Numbered from the stretch's first letter, positions 27,086 to 37,637 are shown. The stretch is DNA of 64,000 nt from Rhizobium mongolense subsp. loessense (GCF_900099775.1 NZ_FMTM01000003.1:581097-645096), one strand, 5' to 3'. Notes: generated by a model not told the origin, from the sequence alone. Program-made: numbers and translations.

Positions 27086-28477
27086 TTACTTCGGGCCGAT
27101 CATCTGTTCGGGGCGGACGATCTCGTCGTACTGTTCGGAGGTGACGAGCCCGCTTGCGAGTGCTTCTTCCTTCAAAGTCGTGCCGTTCTTGTGCGCCATC
27201 TTGGCGATCTTGGCGGCGTTGTCGTAGCCGATCGTTGGGGCAAGCGCGGTGACGAGCATCAGCGAACGCTCCAGGCCGGCCTTGATATTGTCCTCGCGGG
27301 CCTCGATGCCGACGACGCAATTGTCGGTGAAGGAAATAGCCGCATCGCCGAGAAGCTGGACGGACTGCAGGAAATTGTAGGCCATCATCGGGTTATAGAC
27401 GTTGAGCTCGAAATGACCCTGGCTGCCTGCGAAGGTGAGGGCGGCGTGATTGCCGAAGACGTGGGCGCAGACCTGCGTCAGCGCCTCGCACTGCGTCGGG
27501 TTGACCTTGCCCGGCATGATCGATGAGCCGGGTTCGTTTTCCGGCAGCGACAGCTCGCCGAGGCCGGCACGCGGGCCGGAGCCGAGCAGGCGGATGTCGT
27601 TGGCGATCTTGAACAGGGCGGCTGCTGCGGCATTGATGGCGCCGTGGCTGAAAACCATGCTGTCATGCGAGGCAAGCGCCTCGAACTTGTTGGGCGCGGT
27701 GACAAACGGCATATCGGTAATCTTCGCGATCTCCTCCGCCACCTTTTCCGCAAAGCCGGCCGGCGCGTTCAGCCCGGTGCCGACGGCGGTGCCGCCCTGC
27801 GCCAGTTCGCAAAGGCCGGGAAGCGTCATCTCGATGCGCTTGATGGCGGAGCCTGCCTGTGCCGCATAGCCGGAGAATTCCTGCCCAAGCGTCAGCGGGG
27901 TCGCGTCTTGGGTATGCGTGCGGCCGATTTTGATGATGTGGTTGAACTCGACGACCTTCATGTCGAGGGCCGCATGCAGGTGCTTCAGGGCCGGTAACAG
28001 GTGGTGGGCGATCTGTTCGGCGCAGGCGATGTGCATGGCCGTCGGGTATGTATCGTTCGAAGATTGGCTCATGTTGACGTGGTCGTTCGGATGCACCGGC
28101 TTCTTGGACCCCATGACACCGCCGAGCATTTCGATCGCCCGGTTGGAGATCACCTCGTTGGCGTTCATGTTCGACTGCGTGCCCGAGCCTGTCTGCCAGA
28201 CGACGAGCGGGAAATGGTCGTTGAGCTTGCCGTCGATGACCTCTTGAGCGGCGGCGACGATCGCCTTGCCGATTGCCGGATCGAGCTGGCCGAGTTCCAT
28301 GTTCACCCTGGCGGCTGCCTGCTTGACGATGCCGAGGGCGCGCACGATCGATAGCGGCTGCTTTTCCCAACCGATCTTGAAATTGCCGAGCGAGCGCTGC
28401 GCCTGGGCGCCCCAATAGCGGTCGTCCGCCACGTCAATCGGGCCAAAGGTATCTGTTTCGGTACGGGTCGAGATCAT
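27086..28477 (-). CDS. fumC: Class II fumarate hydratase
   Basis: A 463-residue heat-stable, iron-free fumarase of the aspartase/fumarase superfamily, close in length to E. coli FumC (467). The superfamily signature [16 protein letters not shown] is intact, as are [18 protein letters not shown] and [22 protein letters not shown] 28477 has AGGAAGG at correct spacing; the ATG two codons earlier is too close. With the class I enzyme nearby, the cell can keep the TCA step running under iron limitation or oxidative stress (known for E. coli, inferred here). Confidence 0.95.
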   Translation of the reverse strand: MISTRTETDTFGPIDVADDRYWGAQAQRSLGNFKIGWEKQPLSIVRALGIVKQAAARVNMELGQLDPAIGKAIVAAAQEVIDGKLNDHFPLVVWQTGSGTQSNMNANEVISNRAIEMLGGVMGSKKPVHPNDHVNMSQSSNDTYPTAMHIACAEQIAHHLLPALKHLHAALDMKVVEFNHIIKIGRTHTQDATPLTLGQEFSGYAAQAGSAIKRIEMTLPGLCELAQGGTAVGTGLNAPAGFAEKVAEEIAKITDMPFVTAPNKFEALASHDSMVFSHGAINAAAAALFKIANDIRLLGSGPRAGLGELSLPENEPGSSIMPGKVNPTQCEALTQVCAHVFGNHAALTFAGSQGHFELNVYNPMMAYNFLQSVQLLGDAAISFTDNCVVGIEAREDNIKAGLERSLMLVTALAPTIGYDNAAKIAKMAHKNGTTLKEEALASGLVTSEQYDEIVRPEQMIGPK

Positions 28478-28498
28478 AGCCATGCCTTCCTGTCGCAT

Positions 28499-28885
28499 GC
28501 GCCGAAGCGCGTTCGTTTCAGGTCGGTCTTATAGGTCCGAACGGACCTCAAGAAAACCGGGCCGGAGACGGAATATGAGAGCGTTATTCATGTTTTAGGG
28601 TGTTCTTCGTGGTTTTTAGGACACGCTTGAAACTTTATGCCCGGAGGGCGCGTTTGACCACTGTGGCAATCGCGCGAAATTCGGTAAAAAATTAACTAAT
28701 AATTTCATAATTTTGTGTGAACTGCATGCCGGCGGCACGCTTTGACGGGGTCACACAAGTTGTGCCGGTGCTTCTGGCGCTCGGAGCCGGTTTCTGCCAA
28801 TGGACCGGGAAAGCCAGACTATTTGAATTTTGAGATGGGCTTGGCCCATGCCAAGGACAGCGTGATACTGAGACTGGAAAAAAGC
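28499..28885. other. Divergent intergenic region fumC / L,D-transpeptidase
   Basis: This gap of nearly 400 bp holds no gene. TTGTGTGA (28713-28720) and TCACACAA (28751-28758) are exact complements 30 bases apart, in an otherwise AT-rich stretch; they may be half-sites of a regulator or chance. Promoters for both divergent genes must lie here. Confidence 0.4.
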
Positions 28886-30748
28886 ATGACATCGTTTTTC
28901 AAGGGTGCGGTCTCCGCACTGGCACTTTCCTGCGGATTTGCGGCGATGGCCGCGCCGGCGCATGCTTATACGCTGATGGACATGATCCGCGGCCACCGCG
29001 AGCGGACCCCGATCATCAATCCCGCCAATCCAGGAGATTTCGGCGAAATGCCGGCCATGCCGCTGCCGAAGGTCAGCGGTCCGCGCTACTATACCTACAA
29101 GCCGGACGCGATGCGCTACGTCAATATCGCCAAGTTTGGCGAACCGACGGTGACGGGCGCGATCGCGTCTGCGTCCGGTGAAGCGGCCATGGCGCCGGTC
29201 GTCGTCGAACGCCAGTTCCTCGCCGAAGCGAAGGTTCGCGCCGACGTAAATGTCGCAAAGGCTCTCGAAACCTATTACGGCAGCTCCCAGAACCCCTTTG
29301 TCTGGCTGACCGGCGCAGAGGTAAACGATCGTGCCAAGGCGGCGATGAGTTTCCTTTCCGGTGTCGGTGCCGTCGGCCTAGACCCGGCCGACTACGCCGT
29401 CGACCTGCCGGCCGTCGACCCGGCCAAACCGGATCCGGCCGCCCGCGATCGCGCTCTTACCCAGTTCGAGCTGCAGCTTTCCTCGAAGGTGCTCGCCTAT
29501 GTCCAGGATACGGTGCGCGGACGCATCGATCCGAACAAGATTTCGGGCTACCACGATTTCAGGCGCAAGCAGGTCAACCTCGGTCCGGTTCTCAAGCTTG
29601 CACGCATGAGCCCTGATATCGGCGCCTATCTTACCAGCCGCACGCCGGATGGCCCGCAATTTGCAGCACTCAAGGAGGAGCTAGCCAAGCTTAAGGTCGA
29701 GACGGCTGGCGACGAGCCGATCACGATCTCGCTCGATCGGTTGCTGCGCCCGGGCGACAGCTCGCCGGAAGTCGCCAATATCGTCAAGGCCATCGGCAAG
29801 CATGGCTCGGAAGCGCTGAAGGCGCAGCATGCGGCAACGCTCGCCTCCTATAGCGGCGGCTTCGTCTACTCGCCCGAGCTGGTTTCGTTGGTCGAGGATT
29901 TCCAGAAGGAACACAATCTAAAGCCGGACGGCGTAATCGGCCAAGCGACCATCCGCATCATGACCGGCGGCGACAGCAACGCTTCGAAGATCGAGAAGCT
30001 CACCGTCGCGATGGAGCAGGCGCGCTGGCTGCCGGAAGATCTCGGCTCGCGCTACGTCTTCATCAACCAGCCGGCCTTTATGGTCTACTACCACAACGAC
30101 AACAAGGAACAGTTGTCGATGCGCGTTGTGGTCGGCCAGAAGTCCAACCAGACCTATTTCTTCCAGGACGAGATCGAGACCGTCGAGTTCAATCCGTTCT
30201 GGGGTGTTCCGCAGTCGATCATCATCAACGAGATGCTGCCGAAGCTGCGCGCCGATCCGAATTATCTCGATCGCCTCGGCTATGAAGTGGCGATCAACGG
30301 CCATGCCGTTCCGTCTTCCAGCGTCGATTGGTACGGCTCGACCTCCAATGTCTCCGTGCGCCAACCGCCGAGCGGCGACAATGCCCTGGGCGAATTGAAG
30401 ATACTGTTCCCGAACAGCCATGCGATCTACATGCATGACACGCCGTCGAAGAGCTTCTTCAAGCGCGACATGCGGGCGCTGAGCCATGGCTGCGTGCGTC
30501 TTGCCGATCCGCGCGCAATGGCGGCGGCCGTGCTCAACACGAGCGTCGCCGATGTGGCAAGGCAGATCGCCGTTGGCCAGAACAAGGCGGTCTCGGTTCC
30601 GCAGAAAGTTCCGGTCTACGTGTCCTACTTCACGGCATGGCCGAACAAGGACGGCGTCGTGGAATATTTCAACGATGTCTATGGCAGAGATGCCTATGTC
30701 GAGAAGGCATTCGAGGCGACGACGAAGGCGCGGGACGCACAGATCTGA
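28886..30748 (+). CDS. L,D-transpeptidase family protein (YcbB-like) with peptidoglycan-binding domain
   Basis: A 620-residue exported enzyme that forms 3-3 cross-links in peptidoglycan or attaches proteins to it. A signal peptide covers residues 1-27 (AAPAHA then YTL). A peptidoglycan-binding domain contains LVEDFQKEHNLKPDGVIGQA, and the YkuD catalytic domain runs from about residue 370 with HDTPSKSFFKRDMRALSHGC followed by VR, where SHGCVR holds the nucleophilic Cys. ATG 28886 is chosen because it opens the signal peptide. Rhizobiales grow from one pole and rely heavily on such enzymes, so a role in polar wall growth is plausible. Confidence 0.9.
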   Translation: MTSFFKGAVSALALSCGFAAMAAPAHAYTLMDMIRGHRERTPIINPANPGDFGEMPAMPLPKVSGPRYYTYKPDAMRYVNIAKFGEPTVTGAIASASGEAAMAPVVVERQFLAEAKVRADVNVAKALETYYGSSQNPFVWLTGAEVNDRAKAAMSFLSGVGAVGLDPADYAVDLPAVDPAKPDPAARDRALTQFELQLSSKVLAYVQDTVRGRIDPNKISGYHDFRRKQVNLGPVLKLARMSPDIGAYLTSRTPDGPQFAALKEELAKLKVETAGDEPITISLDRLLRPGDSSPEVANIVKAIGKHGSEALKAQHAATLASYSGGFVYSPELVSLVEDFQKEHNLKPDGVIGQATIRIMTGGDSNASKIEKLTVAMEQARWLPEDLGSRYVFINQPAFMVYYHNDNKEQLSMRVVVGQKSNQTYFFQDEIETVEFNPFWGVPQSIIINEMLPKLRADPNYLDRLGYEVAINGHAVPSSSVDWYGSTSNVSVRQPPSGDNALGELKILFPNSHAIYMHDTPSKSFFKRDMRALSHGCVRLADPRAMAAAVLNTSVADVARQIAVGQNKAVSVPQKVPVYVSYFTAWPNKDGVVEYFNDVYGRDAYVEKAFEATTKARDAQI

Positions 30749-30851
30749 GTGTTTTCGATCCGGAATGGGCGGCGGCGGTCTTCGGGATCGCCGCCATTCG
30801 GCAAATATTGGAGCGTTCCAAATGAGTTTGCCGCGCGCTTGATTGCGAATT

Positions 30852-31610
30852 TCAGCGAGAAGCAGCCACCGCGTTCGACCGCGCAAAATCGCGGATGACG
30901 GTTTCGACGAGTTCGGGCGTCAGTTCGTCGTAATGCAGGATGATCCGGTCCGGCCGCAGTGTTTCGACCGGCACGTCGGAATAGCCGAAGGGGACGGCGA
31001 TCGACGGGACGTTGGCGTTTCTAGCGACGGCGATGTCGTTGAGGCTGTCGCCGATCATAATGCTGCGTGCCAGTGTGCCGCCGGCGCGTTCGATCGTGCC
31101 GGTCAGGTGCTGCGCATTCGGTTTGCGGACCGGAAAGGTGTCGCCGCCGGTGATGGCGTCGAAATAACCGGTGAGATCGAGTTTTCGCAGAAGCGTGAGC
31201 GTCAGCGATTCCAGCTTGTTGGTGCAGACGGCGAGCTTGTACCCCTTGATTTTTAGGGTATCCATGGCGGCCATCAAGCCGGGATATGGCTGTGTATGGC
31301 CGGGCATCGTATCGGTGTAATGGGCGATGAAGCGTTCCAGCAGCGGTGGCAGCTCGGTCTCCGAAAGCGGGTGGCCGCGCAGCGCGCAGGCGCGCTCAAT
31401 CATCACCTTGGCGCCGTGGCCCACAAGATGGGTCAGATCGGCATAAGTCACGGGCGCGAGATCCAGCGCGGCGATCGTGAGATTCAGGCTCTCGACGAGA
31501 TCGGCATGGGTATCGAGCAGCGTGCCGTCGAGATCGAATACGACAAGAGCAGGGGTCAAGGAAATCGCCTCTTCATGAAATCCGGTCTTCCCGGAGTAGG
31601 TGATGGGCAT
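30852..31610 (-). CDS. gph: Phosphoglycolate phosphatase (HAD superfamily)
   Basis: A HAD hydrolase that dephosphorylates 2-phosphoglycolate, a by-product of DNA repair or oxygenase activity. Motif I is [16 protein letters not shown], motif II is AVCTNK, and motif IV is [16 protein letters not shown]. The start is uncertain: ATG 31610 has no ribosome site, whereas a TTG at 31559 ([12 protein letters not shown]) follows AAGAGGCG at good spacing and may be the true start, giving about 235 residues. It is divergent from rpiA, another sugar-phosphate enzyme. Confidence 0.85.
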   Translation of the reverse strand: MPITYSGKTGFHEEAISLTPALVVFDLDGTLLDTHADLVESLNLTIAALDLAPVTYADLTHLVGHGAKVMIERACALRGHPLSETELPPLLERFIAHYTDTMPGHTQPYPGLMAAMDTLKIKGYKLAVCTNKLESLTLTLLRKLDLTGYFDAITGGDTFPVRKPNAQHLTGTIERAGGTLARSIMIGDSLNDIAVARNANVPSIAVPFGYSDVPVETLRPDRIILHYDELTPELVETVIRDFARSNAVAASR

Positions 31611-31753
31611 TGAAAAAGCAACGCCAAGACTATGGCCGTAACGCCGCAGGGCGATGCTTACGCATTTCGATTTCGTGTTATTATTTTGGCTTTCGTTTGC
31701 CATACGAGCCGTGTAAACAGCACATCCAACGAAACAACCGGAGTAGGCGGCGC

Positions 31754-32452
31754 ATGGACGCCCGCGAAATGAAGATCAAGGCGGCCGAGGCGGCTCTTAC
31801 GCACGTCGAGAGTGGAATGCGCCTCGGGATCGGAACAGGAAGTACGGCAGAGGAGTTCGTTCGCCTGCTAGCGGAGAAGGTTGCCGGTGGCTTCAGGGTC
31901 GAGGGCGTTCCGACGTCGGAGCGCACGGCGCGGCTTTGCGTCGAGCTCGGCGTGCCGCTGAAATCTCTCGACGAACTCCCGGAACTCGACCTGACCGTCG
32001 ACGGCGCCGACGAAATCGATGCGAGCCTGCGCCTGGTCAAGGGCGGCGGCGGGGCGTTGCTGCGCGAAAAGATCGTCGCGGCGGCTTCGGACCGCGTGAT
32101 CGTGATTGCCGACGAGAGCAAGCTGGTCGAGACGCTCGGCAGGTTTCCGCTGCCGATCGAAGTCAATGCCTTCGGTCTGGTTTCCACACGCATCGCGATC
32201 GAAAGGAAGGCTGCCAGGCTCGGCCTGACCGGCAGCCTGACACTTCGCCAATCCGGTGACGGAGAATTTACCACGGACGGCGGCCACTACATCATCGACG
32301 CATCTTTTGGCCGCATTCCTGATGCAGACGCGCTTTCGAGCGAGCTGAATTCGATACCCGGCGTCGTTGAGCACGGGCTTTTTCTCAATATGGCGTCACT
32401 TGCGATCATCGCGGGTCCAGCGGGTGCGCGCACGCTGCAGGCGAACAGATAA
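31754..32452 (+). CDS. rpiA: Ribose-5-phosphate isomerase A
   Basis: A 232-residue enzyme that interconverts ribose 5-phosphate and ribulose 5-phosphate in the pentose phosphate pathway. [12 protein letters not shown] binds phosphate, TVDGADEID holds the catalytic Asp residues, and [15 protein letters not shown] holds the catalytic Lys/Glu. It is full length for RpiA (about 220-230). ATG 31754 follows GGAGTAGGCGG. The longer frame to 31610 is not supported. The DUF2059 gene follows after 17 bp, probably in the same transcript. Confidence 0.95.
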   Translation: MDAREMKIKAAEAALTHVESGMRLGIGTGSTAEEFVRLLAEKVAGGFRVEGVPTSERTARLCVELGVPLKSLDELPELDLTVDGADEIDASLRLVKGGGGALLREKIVAAASDRVIVIADESKLVETLGRFPLPIEVNAFGLVSTRIAIERKAARLGLTGSLTLRQSGDGEFTTDGGHYIIDASFGRIPDADALSSELNSIPGVVEHGLFLNMASLAIIAGPAGARTLQANR

Positions 32453-32469
32453 TAGGAGCATAGAAACTC

Positions 32470-33045
32470 ATGAAGAAATTTGCAGGTCTTGGCCGTTTTG
32501 CCGCCGCGACGGTTATTCTCTCCGGCATCGCTCTCGGCTCAGCTGCGCAGGCGCAGGAAATTTCCGACGAGCAGTTGAAGGCCGCGCGTGCAGCCGTTGC
32601 CGCCATCGGTGCAACGGCGCAGTTCGACAATATCCTGCCCGGCCTCGCCGAACGCCTGAAGGCCGGCCTCATTCAGGATTCGCCGAACTACGAAGACGTA
32701 ATCAGCGCCACGGTCGACGCGCAGGCTCTGGCGCTCGCACCGCGCCGCTCCGATCTCGAGAAGGAAGCCGCAACGAACTATGCGAAGGCATTCACGGTTG
32801 AAGAGCTGAAGGCCATCGCCGACTTCTACAACTCGCCGGTCGGCAAGAAGCTTCTGAAGGACGGCCCCATCGCTTCGCGCGAGACGAACAGGGCAGCCGA
32901 TATCTGGGCGCAGGGCATTGCCCGCGACCTCCAGAAGAATGCCAATACGGAACTCAGCAAGGTCATCAAGGTACAGCCTGTGCCGGAAACTCCGCCGGCT
33001 GGCGACAAGCCGGCAGGTGCGCCTGCTCCGGCTGCAAAGCCCTGA
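32470..33045 (+). CDS. DUF2059 domain-containing exported protein
   Basis: A 191-residue periplasmic protein with a Sec signal (residues 1-29, ending AAQAQ). DUF2059 follows, recognisable by NYAKAFTVEELKAIADFYNS, PVGKKLLKDGP and a helical repeat. A Pro/Ala-rich tail closes the chain. The domain's function is unknown. It is probably co-transcribed with rpiA and is followed by a strong terminator. Confidence 0.85.
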   Translation: MKKFAGLGRFAAATVILSGIALGSAAQAQEISDEQLKAARAAVAAIGATAQFDNILPGLAERLKAGLIQDSPNYEDVISATVDAQALALAPRRSDLEKEAATNYAKAFTVEELKAIADFYNSPVGKKLLKDGPIASRETNRAADIWAQGIARDLQKNANTELSKVIKVQPVPETPPAGDKPAGAPAPAAKP

Positions 33046-33067
33046 CAGGGGCTGATGTGATCGCAAG

Positions 33068-33096
33068 AGCCCGGCATCGTCCGGGCTTTTGTTTTT
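33068..33096 (+). terminator. Intrinsic terminator after the rpiA-DUF2059 unit
   Basis: AGCCCGG, loop CATCGT and CCGGGCT (33068-33087) are followed by TTTGTTTTT. It is a strong terminator 23 bp past the DUF2059 stop. Confidence 0.85.
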
Positions 33097-33156
33097 GCAG
33101 GCATAGATACTATATCCATCGAACCATTCCCGCCGATTCCCAACGGAGCACCTTCC

Positions 33157-34542
33157 ATGTCTTCCTATGATTACGACCTCTTCGTCATCGGCGGCGGTTC
33201 GGGGGGCGTGAGAAGCGCGCGTGTTGCCGCGTCGCTCGGCAAGAAGGTCGCGATCGCGGAGGAATACCGCTACGGCGGCACCTGCGTCATCCGCGGCTGC
33301 GTGCCCAAGAAGCTGTTCGTCTATGCGTCGCAATATCAGGAGCATTTCGAGGATGCCGCCGGCTTCGGCTGGACGGTCGGGGAAAGCACTTTTGACTGGA
33401 AGAAGCTGATCGCTGCCAAGGACGCCGAAATCGCGCGGCTGGAGGGACTCTATAAGAAGGGGCTTTCCGGCGCGAATGCGGAAATCCTCGAGACGCGCGC
33501 CGAGCTAATCGATGCGCATACGATCCGGCTGGTGAAGACCGGCGAGACCGTGACCGCTAAGACCATCGTCATCGCAACCGGCGGCCGGCCGAACCCGCAT
33601 GCGGCCCTGCCGGGGCACGAGCTTTGCATTTCCTCCAACGAGGCGTTCGATCTCGAGGACCTGCCGAAGGCGATCGTGATTGCGGGGGGCGGCTATATTG
33701 CCGTGGAATTTGCCAATATCTTCCATGGACTGGGCGTCGAGACGACGCTGGTCTACCGCGGGGCGGAAATCCTCTCGCGCTTCGACCAGGATCTGCGCCG
33801 CGGCCTGCATGAGGCGATGGTTGCCAAGGGTATCCGTATCCTGTGCCGCGACACCCTGGAAATGGTGTCGAAGGGCGAGCAAGGGCTTGCCGTCGAGACT
33901 TTGAATAATGGTACGCTGAATGCCGGCGCCGTGTTGCTCGCACTCGGGCGCGATCCGAATACCTCCGGGCTTGGGCTGGATGCAGCCGGTGTGAAAACGA
34001 ACGAGCGCGGCGCGATCGTCGTCGACGGATATTCGCGGACGAGCGCCGACAACATCTACGCGCTCGGCGATGTCACCGACAGGGTACAACTCACGCCAGT
34101 CGCGATCCACGAGGCGATGTGCTTCATCGAGACGGAATACAAGAACAATCCCACGAAGCCAGATCACGAGCAGATCGCAACCGCTGTCTTCTCCCAGCCC
34201 GAGATCGGCACGGTCGGCCTTTCGGAAGAGGAGGCGGCAAAACGCTACAGGGAGCTCGAGGTCTACCGGGCGCAGTTCCGGCCGCTCAAGGCGACGCTTT
34301 CCGGGCGGTCCGAAAAGATGCTGATGAAGCTGATCGTCGATGCACAAAGCCGCAAGGTCGTCGGCGCCCATATCCTCGGGCACGATGCCGGCGAGATGGC
34401 GCAGATTCTCGGGATTACGCTGAAGGCGGGGTGCACCAAGGATGATTTCGACCGCACCATGGCGGTGCACCCGACGGCGGCGGAAGAGCTCGTGACGATG
34501 TATGTGCCGAGCTATCGAATTCGGGGTGGTGAGCGGGTTTGA
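33157..34542 (+). CDS. gor: Glutathione-disulfide reductase
   Basis: A 461-residue flavoprotein that reduces oxidised glutathione with NADPH in the cytoplasm. FAD site GGGSGGVRSARVAASLG, redox disulfide GGTCVIRGCVPKK, NADPH-domain glycine loop AGGGYIAVEFANIFHGLG, second FAD contact ALGDVTDRVQLTP, and the C-terminal catalytic His-Glu in HPTAAEE are all present. Length matches E. coli Gor (450). The gene stands alone after a terminator and is convergent with the TadG-like gene. Confidence 0.95.
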   Translation: MSSYDYDLFVIGGGSGGVRSARVAASLGKKVAIAEEYRYGGTCVIRGCVPKKLFVYASQYQEHFEDAAGFGWTVGESTFDWKKLIAAKDAEIARLEGLYKKGLSGANAEILETRAELIDAHTIRLVKTGETVTAKTIVIATGGRPNPHAALPGHELCISSNEAFDLEDLPKAIVIAGGGYIAVEFANIFHGLGVETTLVYRGAEILSRFDQDLRRGLHEAMVAKGIRILCRDTLEMVSKGEQGLAVETLNNGTLNAGAVLLALGRDPNTSGLGLDAAGVKTNERGAIVVDGYSRTSADNIYALGDVTDRVQLTPVAIHEAMCFIETEYKNNPTKPDHEQIATAVFSQPEIGTVGLSEEEAAKRYRELEVYRAQFRPLKATLSGRSEKMLMKLIVDAQSRKVVGAHILGHDAGEMAQILGITLKAGCTKDDFDRTMAVHPTAAEELVTMYVPSYRIRGGERV

Positions 34543-34567
34543 GGTTCGCGTTGGGTGGCGCCGCGCA

Positions 34568-35908
34568 TCAACCGGTGAGGCGCGGCGTGCTGACGATCTT
34601 GTGGAAGAGGGTGTCCATAGCCTCGGTAATGCCTTGCGTCAGGGACACCTGGAAAAAGTAGCCGGGGCTCGCACATTCTTGCATTCGGGTGGCGATGCTG
34701 CCGTCGAACGGTTTAACCCAGTCCTTCCAGAAGCCGTTATCCTCCAGGGGCAGATAGGTCGTATAAAGAACGGCTATCTTGATATTCTTATTCTTCAGAT
34801 ATTCGCAGAACTTCGTATCGATAGGTTCGATGCAGCGAGTGCTGTTGACCCGGCCTTTCGGGCTGGTGCAGCCTGTGGGCTTGGCGTGGTCACCCACACC
34901 ATCTGAGACGAAGAAGACGATCTTCTGGCGGTCCGCGCTACTTGTGCCTTGGCCGGGAATTTCTTTGATCTCTTTTTCGATTTTGGTCAGCGCATCGTCG
35001 AAGCTTGTCTGCTGATCTTGGTTATAGTTCTGAAAGGGGATGCTCATAAGCTTGATATTTTTGGTCGCTTCGCCGACTGTCGACAGATTCTCGTCCAGTT
35101 CTGCGACCTTGAAAAGCTGCGCATCCTGGGCTGTCTTGCCAAAGGTGTAAGCGGCCATGCGGAACTGCCCCTTAACCGTCTGGGTTTGTTCTGCCGTTTC
35201 CATAAGTGCCTTTGTCGCCTGCGCAACCACATCGATCCGGATTGGAATGTTGTTGTTCAGTGCGACATTGTAGTAGCTGGTTTTGTCTTCGACACCTTTC
35301 TCGGAGACGATATGGCAGGCAAAAGCGCACTTAGCGTCCTTGCCCTTAGCGTTGCCAAATCGGGTGGCATATTTCATTCGCTCGATATCATCCGGTGTCG
35401 CGGCGACGCCCATCGAAGGAGTGTTATCGAGCAGCATGTAGAAGTCCATGTAGGACGGCGTCTGGTATTGCGCTGTCGCCGTGCCGCCGATCGTGACGCT
35501 TTCGCGGCCCAGAAGCTGCATGAAGGTGGTCGGCATAGCAGCACTGAAGGCCACGCGTGATGCGATGACGCTGCCGGTCTTCGTAACGTTGATCTCAAGG
35601 TTGATCGGTAACTTGCTCGATTCGCCTGCCATCTGGCCCATGAACATCGTTTGTGCGTCTTCAGAGCCTACGGTGATGGTCCCATCACCCTGCATGGTCA
35701 TGGCTTTTGCCACTGCCGGCGATTTCTCGGAAATGGCACCCACAGCCGCTGCGTCCGCGGCCGCATAGAGCTGGGTCCTGAGGCTGAGCGCGTGGGCAAA
35801 ATCGACTGCCATGCCCGCCGCTCCGAGGACCGGCACGGCAAGCAATGCTGTCATTATTCCAAAGTTTCCCGAACGATCGCCCACAAGGCGGCGCGCCAGC
35901 TTCTTCAT
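34568..35908 (-). CDS. TadE/TadG-type pilus assembly protein with von Willebrand A region
   Basis: A 446-residue envelope protein. Residues 14-60 contain the TadE/G-like membrane anchor (RSGNFGIMTALLAVPVLGAA then GMAVDFAHAL), followed by AAADAAAVGA. The C-terminal part is a VWA-like domain (MDFYMLLDNTPSMG; VFFVSDGVGDH). It resembles TadG of tight-adherence pilus systems, but no other tad or flp genes are in the window, so it is an orphan. ATG 35908 follows GGGGAATGGT; frames to 36013 add nothing useful. It has several Cys in the lumenal part. Confidence 0.83.
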   Translation of the reverse strand: MKKLARRLVGDRSGNFGIMTALLAVPVLGAAGMAVDFAHALSLRTQLYAAADAAAVGAISEKSPAVAKAMTMQGDGTITVGSEDAQTMFMGQMAGESSKLPINLEINVTKTGSVIASRVAFSAAMPTTFMQLLGRESVTIGGTATAQYQTPSYMDFYMLLDNTPSMGVAATPDDIERMKYATRFGNAKGKDAKCAFACHIVSEKGVEDKTSYYNVALNNNIPIRIDVVAQATKALMETAEQTQTVKGQFRMAAYTFGKTAQDAQLFKVAELDENLSTVGEATKNIKLMSIPFQNYNQDQQTSFDDALTKIEKEIKEIPGQGTSSADRQKIVFFVSDGVGDHAKPTGCTSPKGRVNSTRCIEPIDTKFCEYLKNKNIKIAVLYTTYLPLEDNGFWKDWVKPFDGSIATRMQECASPGYFFQVSLTQGITEAMDTLFHKIVSTPRLTG

Positions 35909-36213
35909 ACCATTCCCCAGGATCGGGCCGATCATCGGCGAAGACAAAGCGCGCTCTTCATGGCGGGCAGTTTCAGCTTCGGGTTTGACACAAATTGCTG
36001 AATTACCCCCCAAAATTCATGGTATACGTAGCGTAAATCGGAGGGCGGGATTGAAGGCCCATCAGAGGCTTTCCCTATAAGCGCGGCAGGCATCGCGACC
36101 CGTTCAGAACGTGTCGAACGGCGCTAGGCAAGCGGATGCTAAAGGTTTATAAGCCGCCGTTATTGTGGACGACAGGCGCCGGCAGTGATCCCGGCGAGAC
36201 AAAGGTGACTAAA

Positions 36214-37587
36214 ATGGCAGAGACTTGGACCCCGAACAGTTGGAGGCAAAAGCCGATCCAGCAGGTCCCGGATTATCCGGACCAGGCCGCTTTGGCGGCA
36301 ACGGAAGCCCAGCTCTCTACCTATCCGCCGCTCGTCTTTGCGGGCGAGGCGCGCCGGCTGAAGAAGCATCTCGCCAATGTCTCCGAAGGCAACGGTTTCC
36401 TGCTGCAGGGCGGGGACTGCGCCGAGAGCTTCGCCGAGCATGGCGCCGACACGATCCGCGACTTCTTCCGTGCCTTCCTGCAGATGGCCGTCGTGCTGAC
36501 CTTCGGCGCACAGCTGCCGGTAGTAAAGGTGGGCCGTATTGCCGGCCAGTTCGCCAAGCCGCGCTCGTCGGGCATCGAATCGCAGAACGGCGTCTCGCTC
36601 CCGAGCTACCGTGGTGATATCATCAACGGTATCGAATTCACCGAGGAAGCGCGCATTCCGAACCCGGAACGCCAGGCCATGGCTTACCGCCAGTCGGCGG
36701 CGACGCTGAACCTTCTGCGCGCCTTCGCGATGGGCGGTTATGCCAATCTCGAGAATGTGCATCAATGGATGCTCGGCTTCGTCAAGGACAGCCCGCAGGG
36801 CGAGCGCTACCGCAAACTTGCCGACCGAATCAGCGAAACCATGGACTTCATGAAGGCGATCGGCATCACCTCCGAGAACCACCCGAGCCTGCGCGAGACG
36901 GACTTCTTCACCAGCCATGAGGCGCTCCTGCTTGGCTACGAAGAAGCGCTGACGCGCGTCGATTCTACTTCCGGCGACTGGTACGCGACCTCCGGTCACA
37001 TGATCTGGATCGGCGACCGCACGCGCCAGGCCGATCACGCGCATGTCGAATACTGCCGCGGGATCAAGAACCCGATCGGCCTGAAGTGCGGTCCGTCTCT
37101 GCAGGCGGACGATCTCTTGAGCCTGATCGACATCTTGAACCCGGCAAACGAAGCCGGCCGCTTGACGCTGATCTGCCGTTTCGGTCACGAAAAGGTCGCC
37201 GACCACCTGCCGCGTCTCATCCGTGCGGTCGAGCGCGAAGGCCGCAAGGTCGTCTGGTCCTGCGATCCGATGCACGGCAATACGATCACGCTCAACAACT
37301 ACAAGACGCGTCCGTTCGAGCGCATCCTGTCGGAAGTTGAAAGCTTCTTCCAGATCCACCGTGCCGAAGGCACGCATCCGGGCGGTATTCATATCGAGAT
37401 GACCGGCAAGGACGTGACGGAATGCACAGGCGGTGCGCGCGCTGTTTCCGCCGAGGATCTGCAGGACCGCTATCACACGCATTGCGATCCGCGCCTCAAT
37501 GCCGACCAGGCGCTCGAGCTTGCCTTCCTGCTCGCCGAGCGCATGAAGGGCGGCCGCGACGAGAAGCGCATGGCCGTCAACGGCTGA
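36214..37587 (+). CDS. Class II 3-deoxy-7-phosphoheptulonate synthase (DAHP synthase)
   Basis: A 457-residue plant-type (class II) DAHP synthase that condenses phosphoenolpyruvate and erythrose 4-phosphate, the first step of the shikimate pathway. [17 protein letters not shown] (metal-binding Cys), [21 protein letters not shown] and [12 protein letters not shown] (His and Glu ligands) are all present. Start ATG 36214 follows AAAGGTGAC. It is single, with a strong terminator after it. Class II enzymes often differ in aromatic amino acid feedback; nothing in the sequence settles that here. Confidence 0.94.
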   Translation: MAETWTPNSWRQKPIQQVPDYPDQAALAATEAQLSTYPPLVFAGEARRLKKHLANVSEGNGFLLQGGDCAESFAEHGADTIRDFFRAFLQMAVVLTFGAQLPVVKVGRIAGQFAKPRSSGIESQNGVSLPSYRGDIINGIEFTEEARIPNPERQAMAYRQSAATLNLLRAFAMGGYANLENVHQWMLGFVKDSPQGERYRKLADRISETMDFMKAIGITSENHPSLRETDFFTSHEALLLGYEEALTRVDSTSGDWYATSGHMIWIGDRTRQADHAHVEYCRGIKNPIGLKCGPSLQADDLLSLIDILNPANEAGRLTLICRFGHEKVADHLPRLIRAVEREGRKVVWSCDPMHGNTITLNNYKTRPFERILSEVESFFQIHRAEGTHPGGIHIEMTGKDVTECTGGARAVSAEDLQDRYHTHCDPRLNADQALELAFLLAERMKGGRDEKRMAVNG

Positions 37588-37611
37588 TCTAGCCGAAAGA
37601 CTGACATCGAG

Positions 37612-37637
37612 AGCCCGGCCCTGCGCCGGGCTTTTTT
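37612..37637 (+). terminator. Intrinsic terminator of the DAHP synthase gene
   Basis: AGCCCGGC, loop CCTGC and GCCGGGCT (37612-37632) are followed by TTTTT. It lies 24 bp after the stop. Confidence 0.88.

Noticed and set aside
26881..27144. Plus-strand open frame overlapping the fumC end
   Set aside because: It runs through the terminator hairpin and into antisense of fumC; the opposite strand frame is the better candidate.
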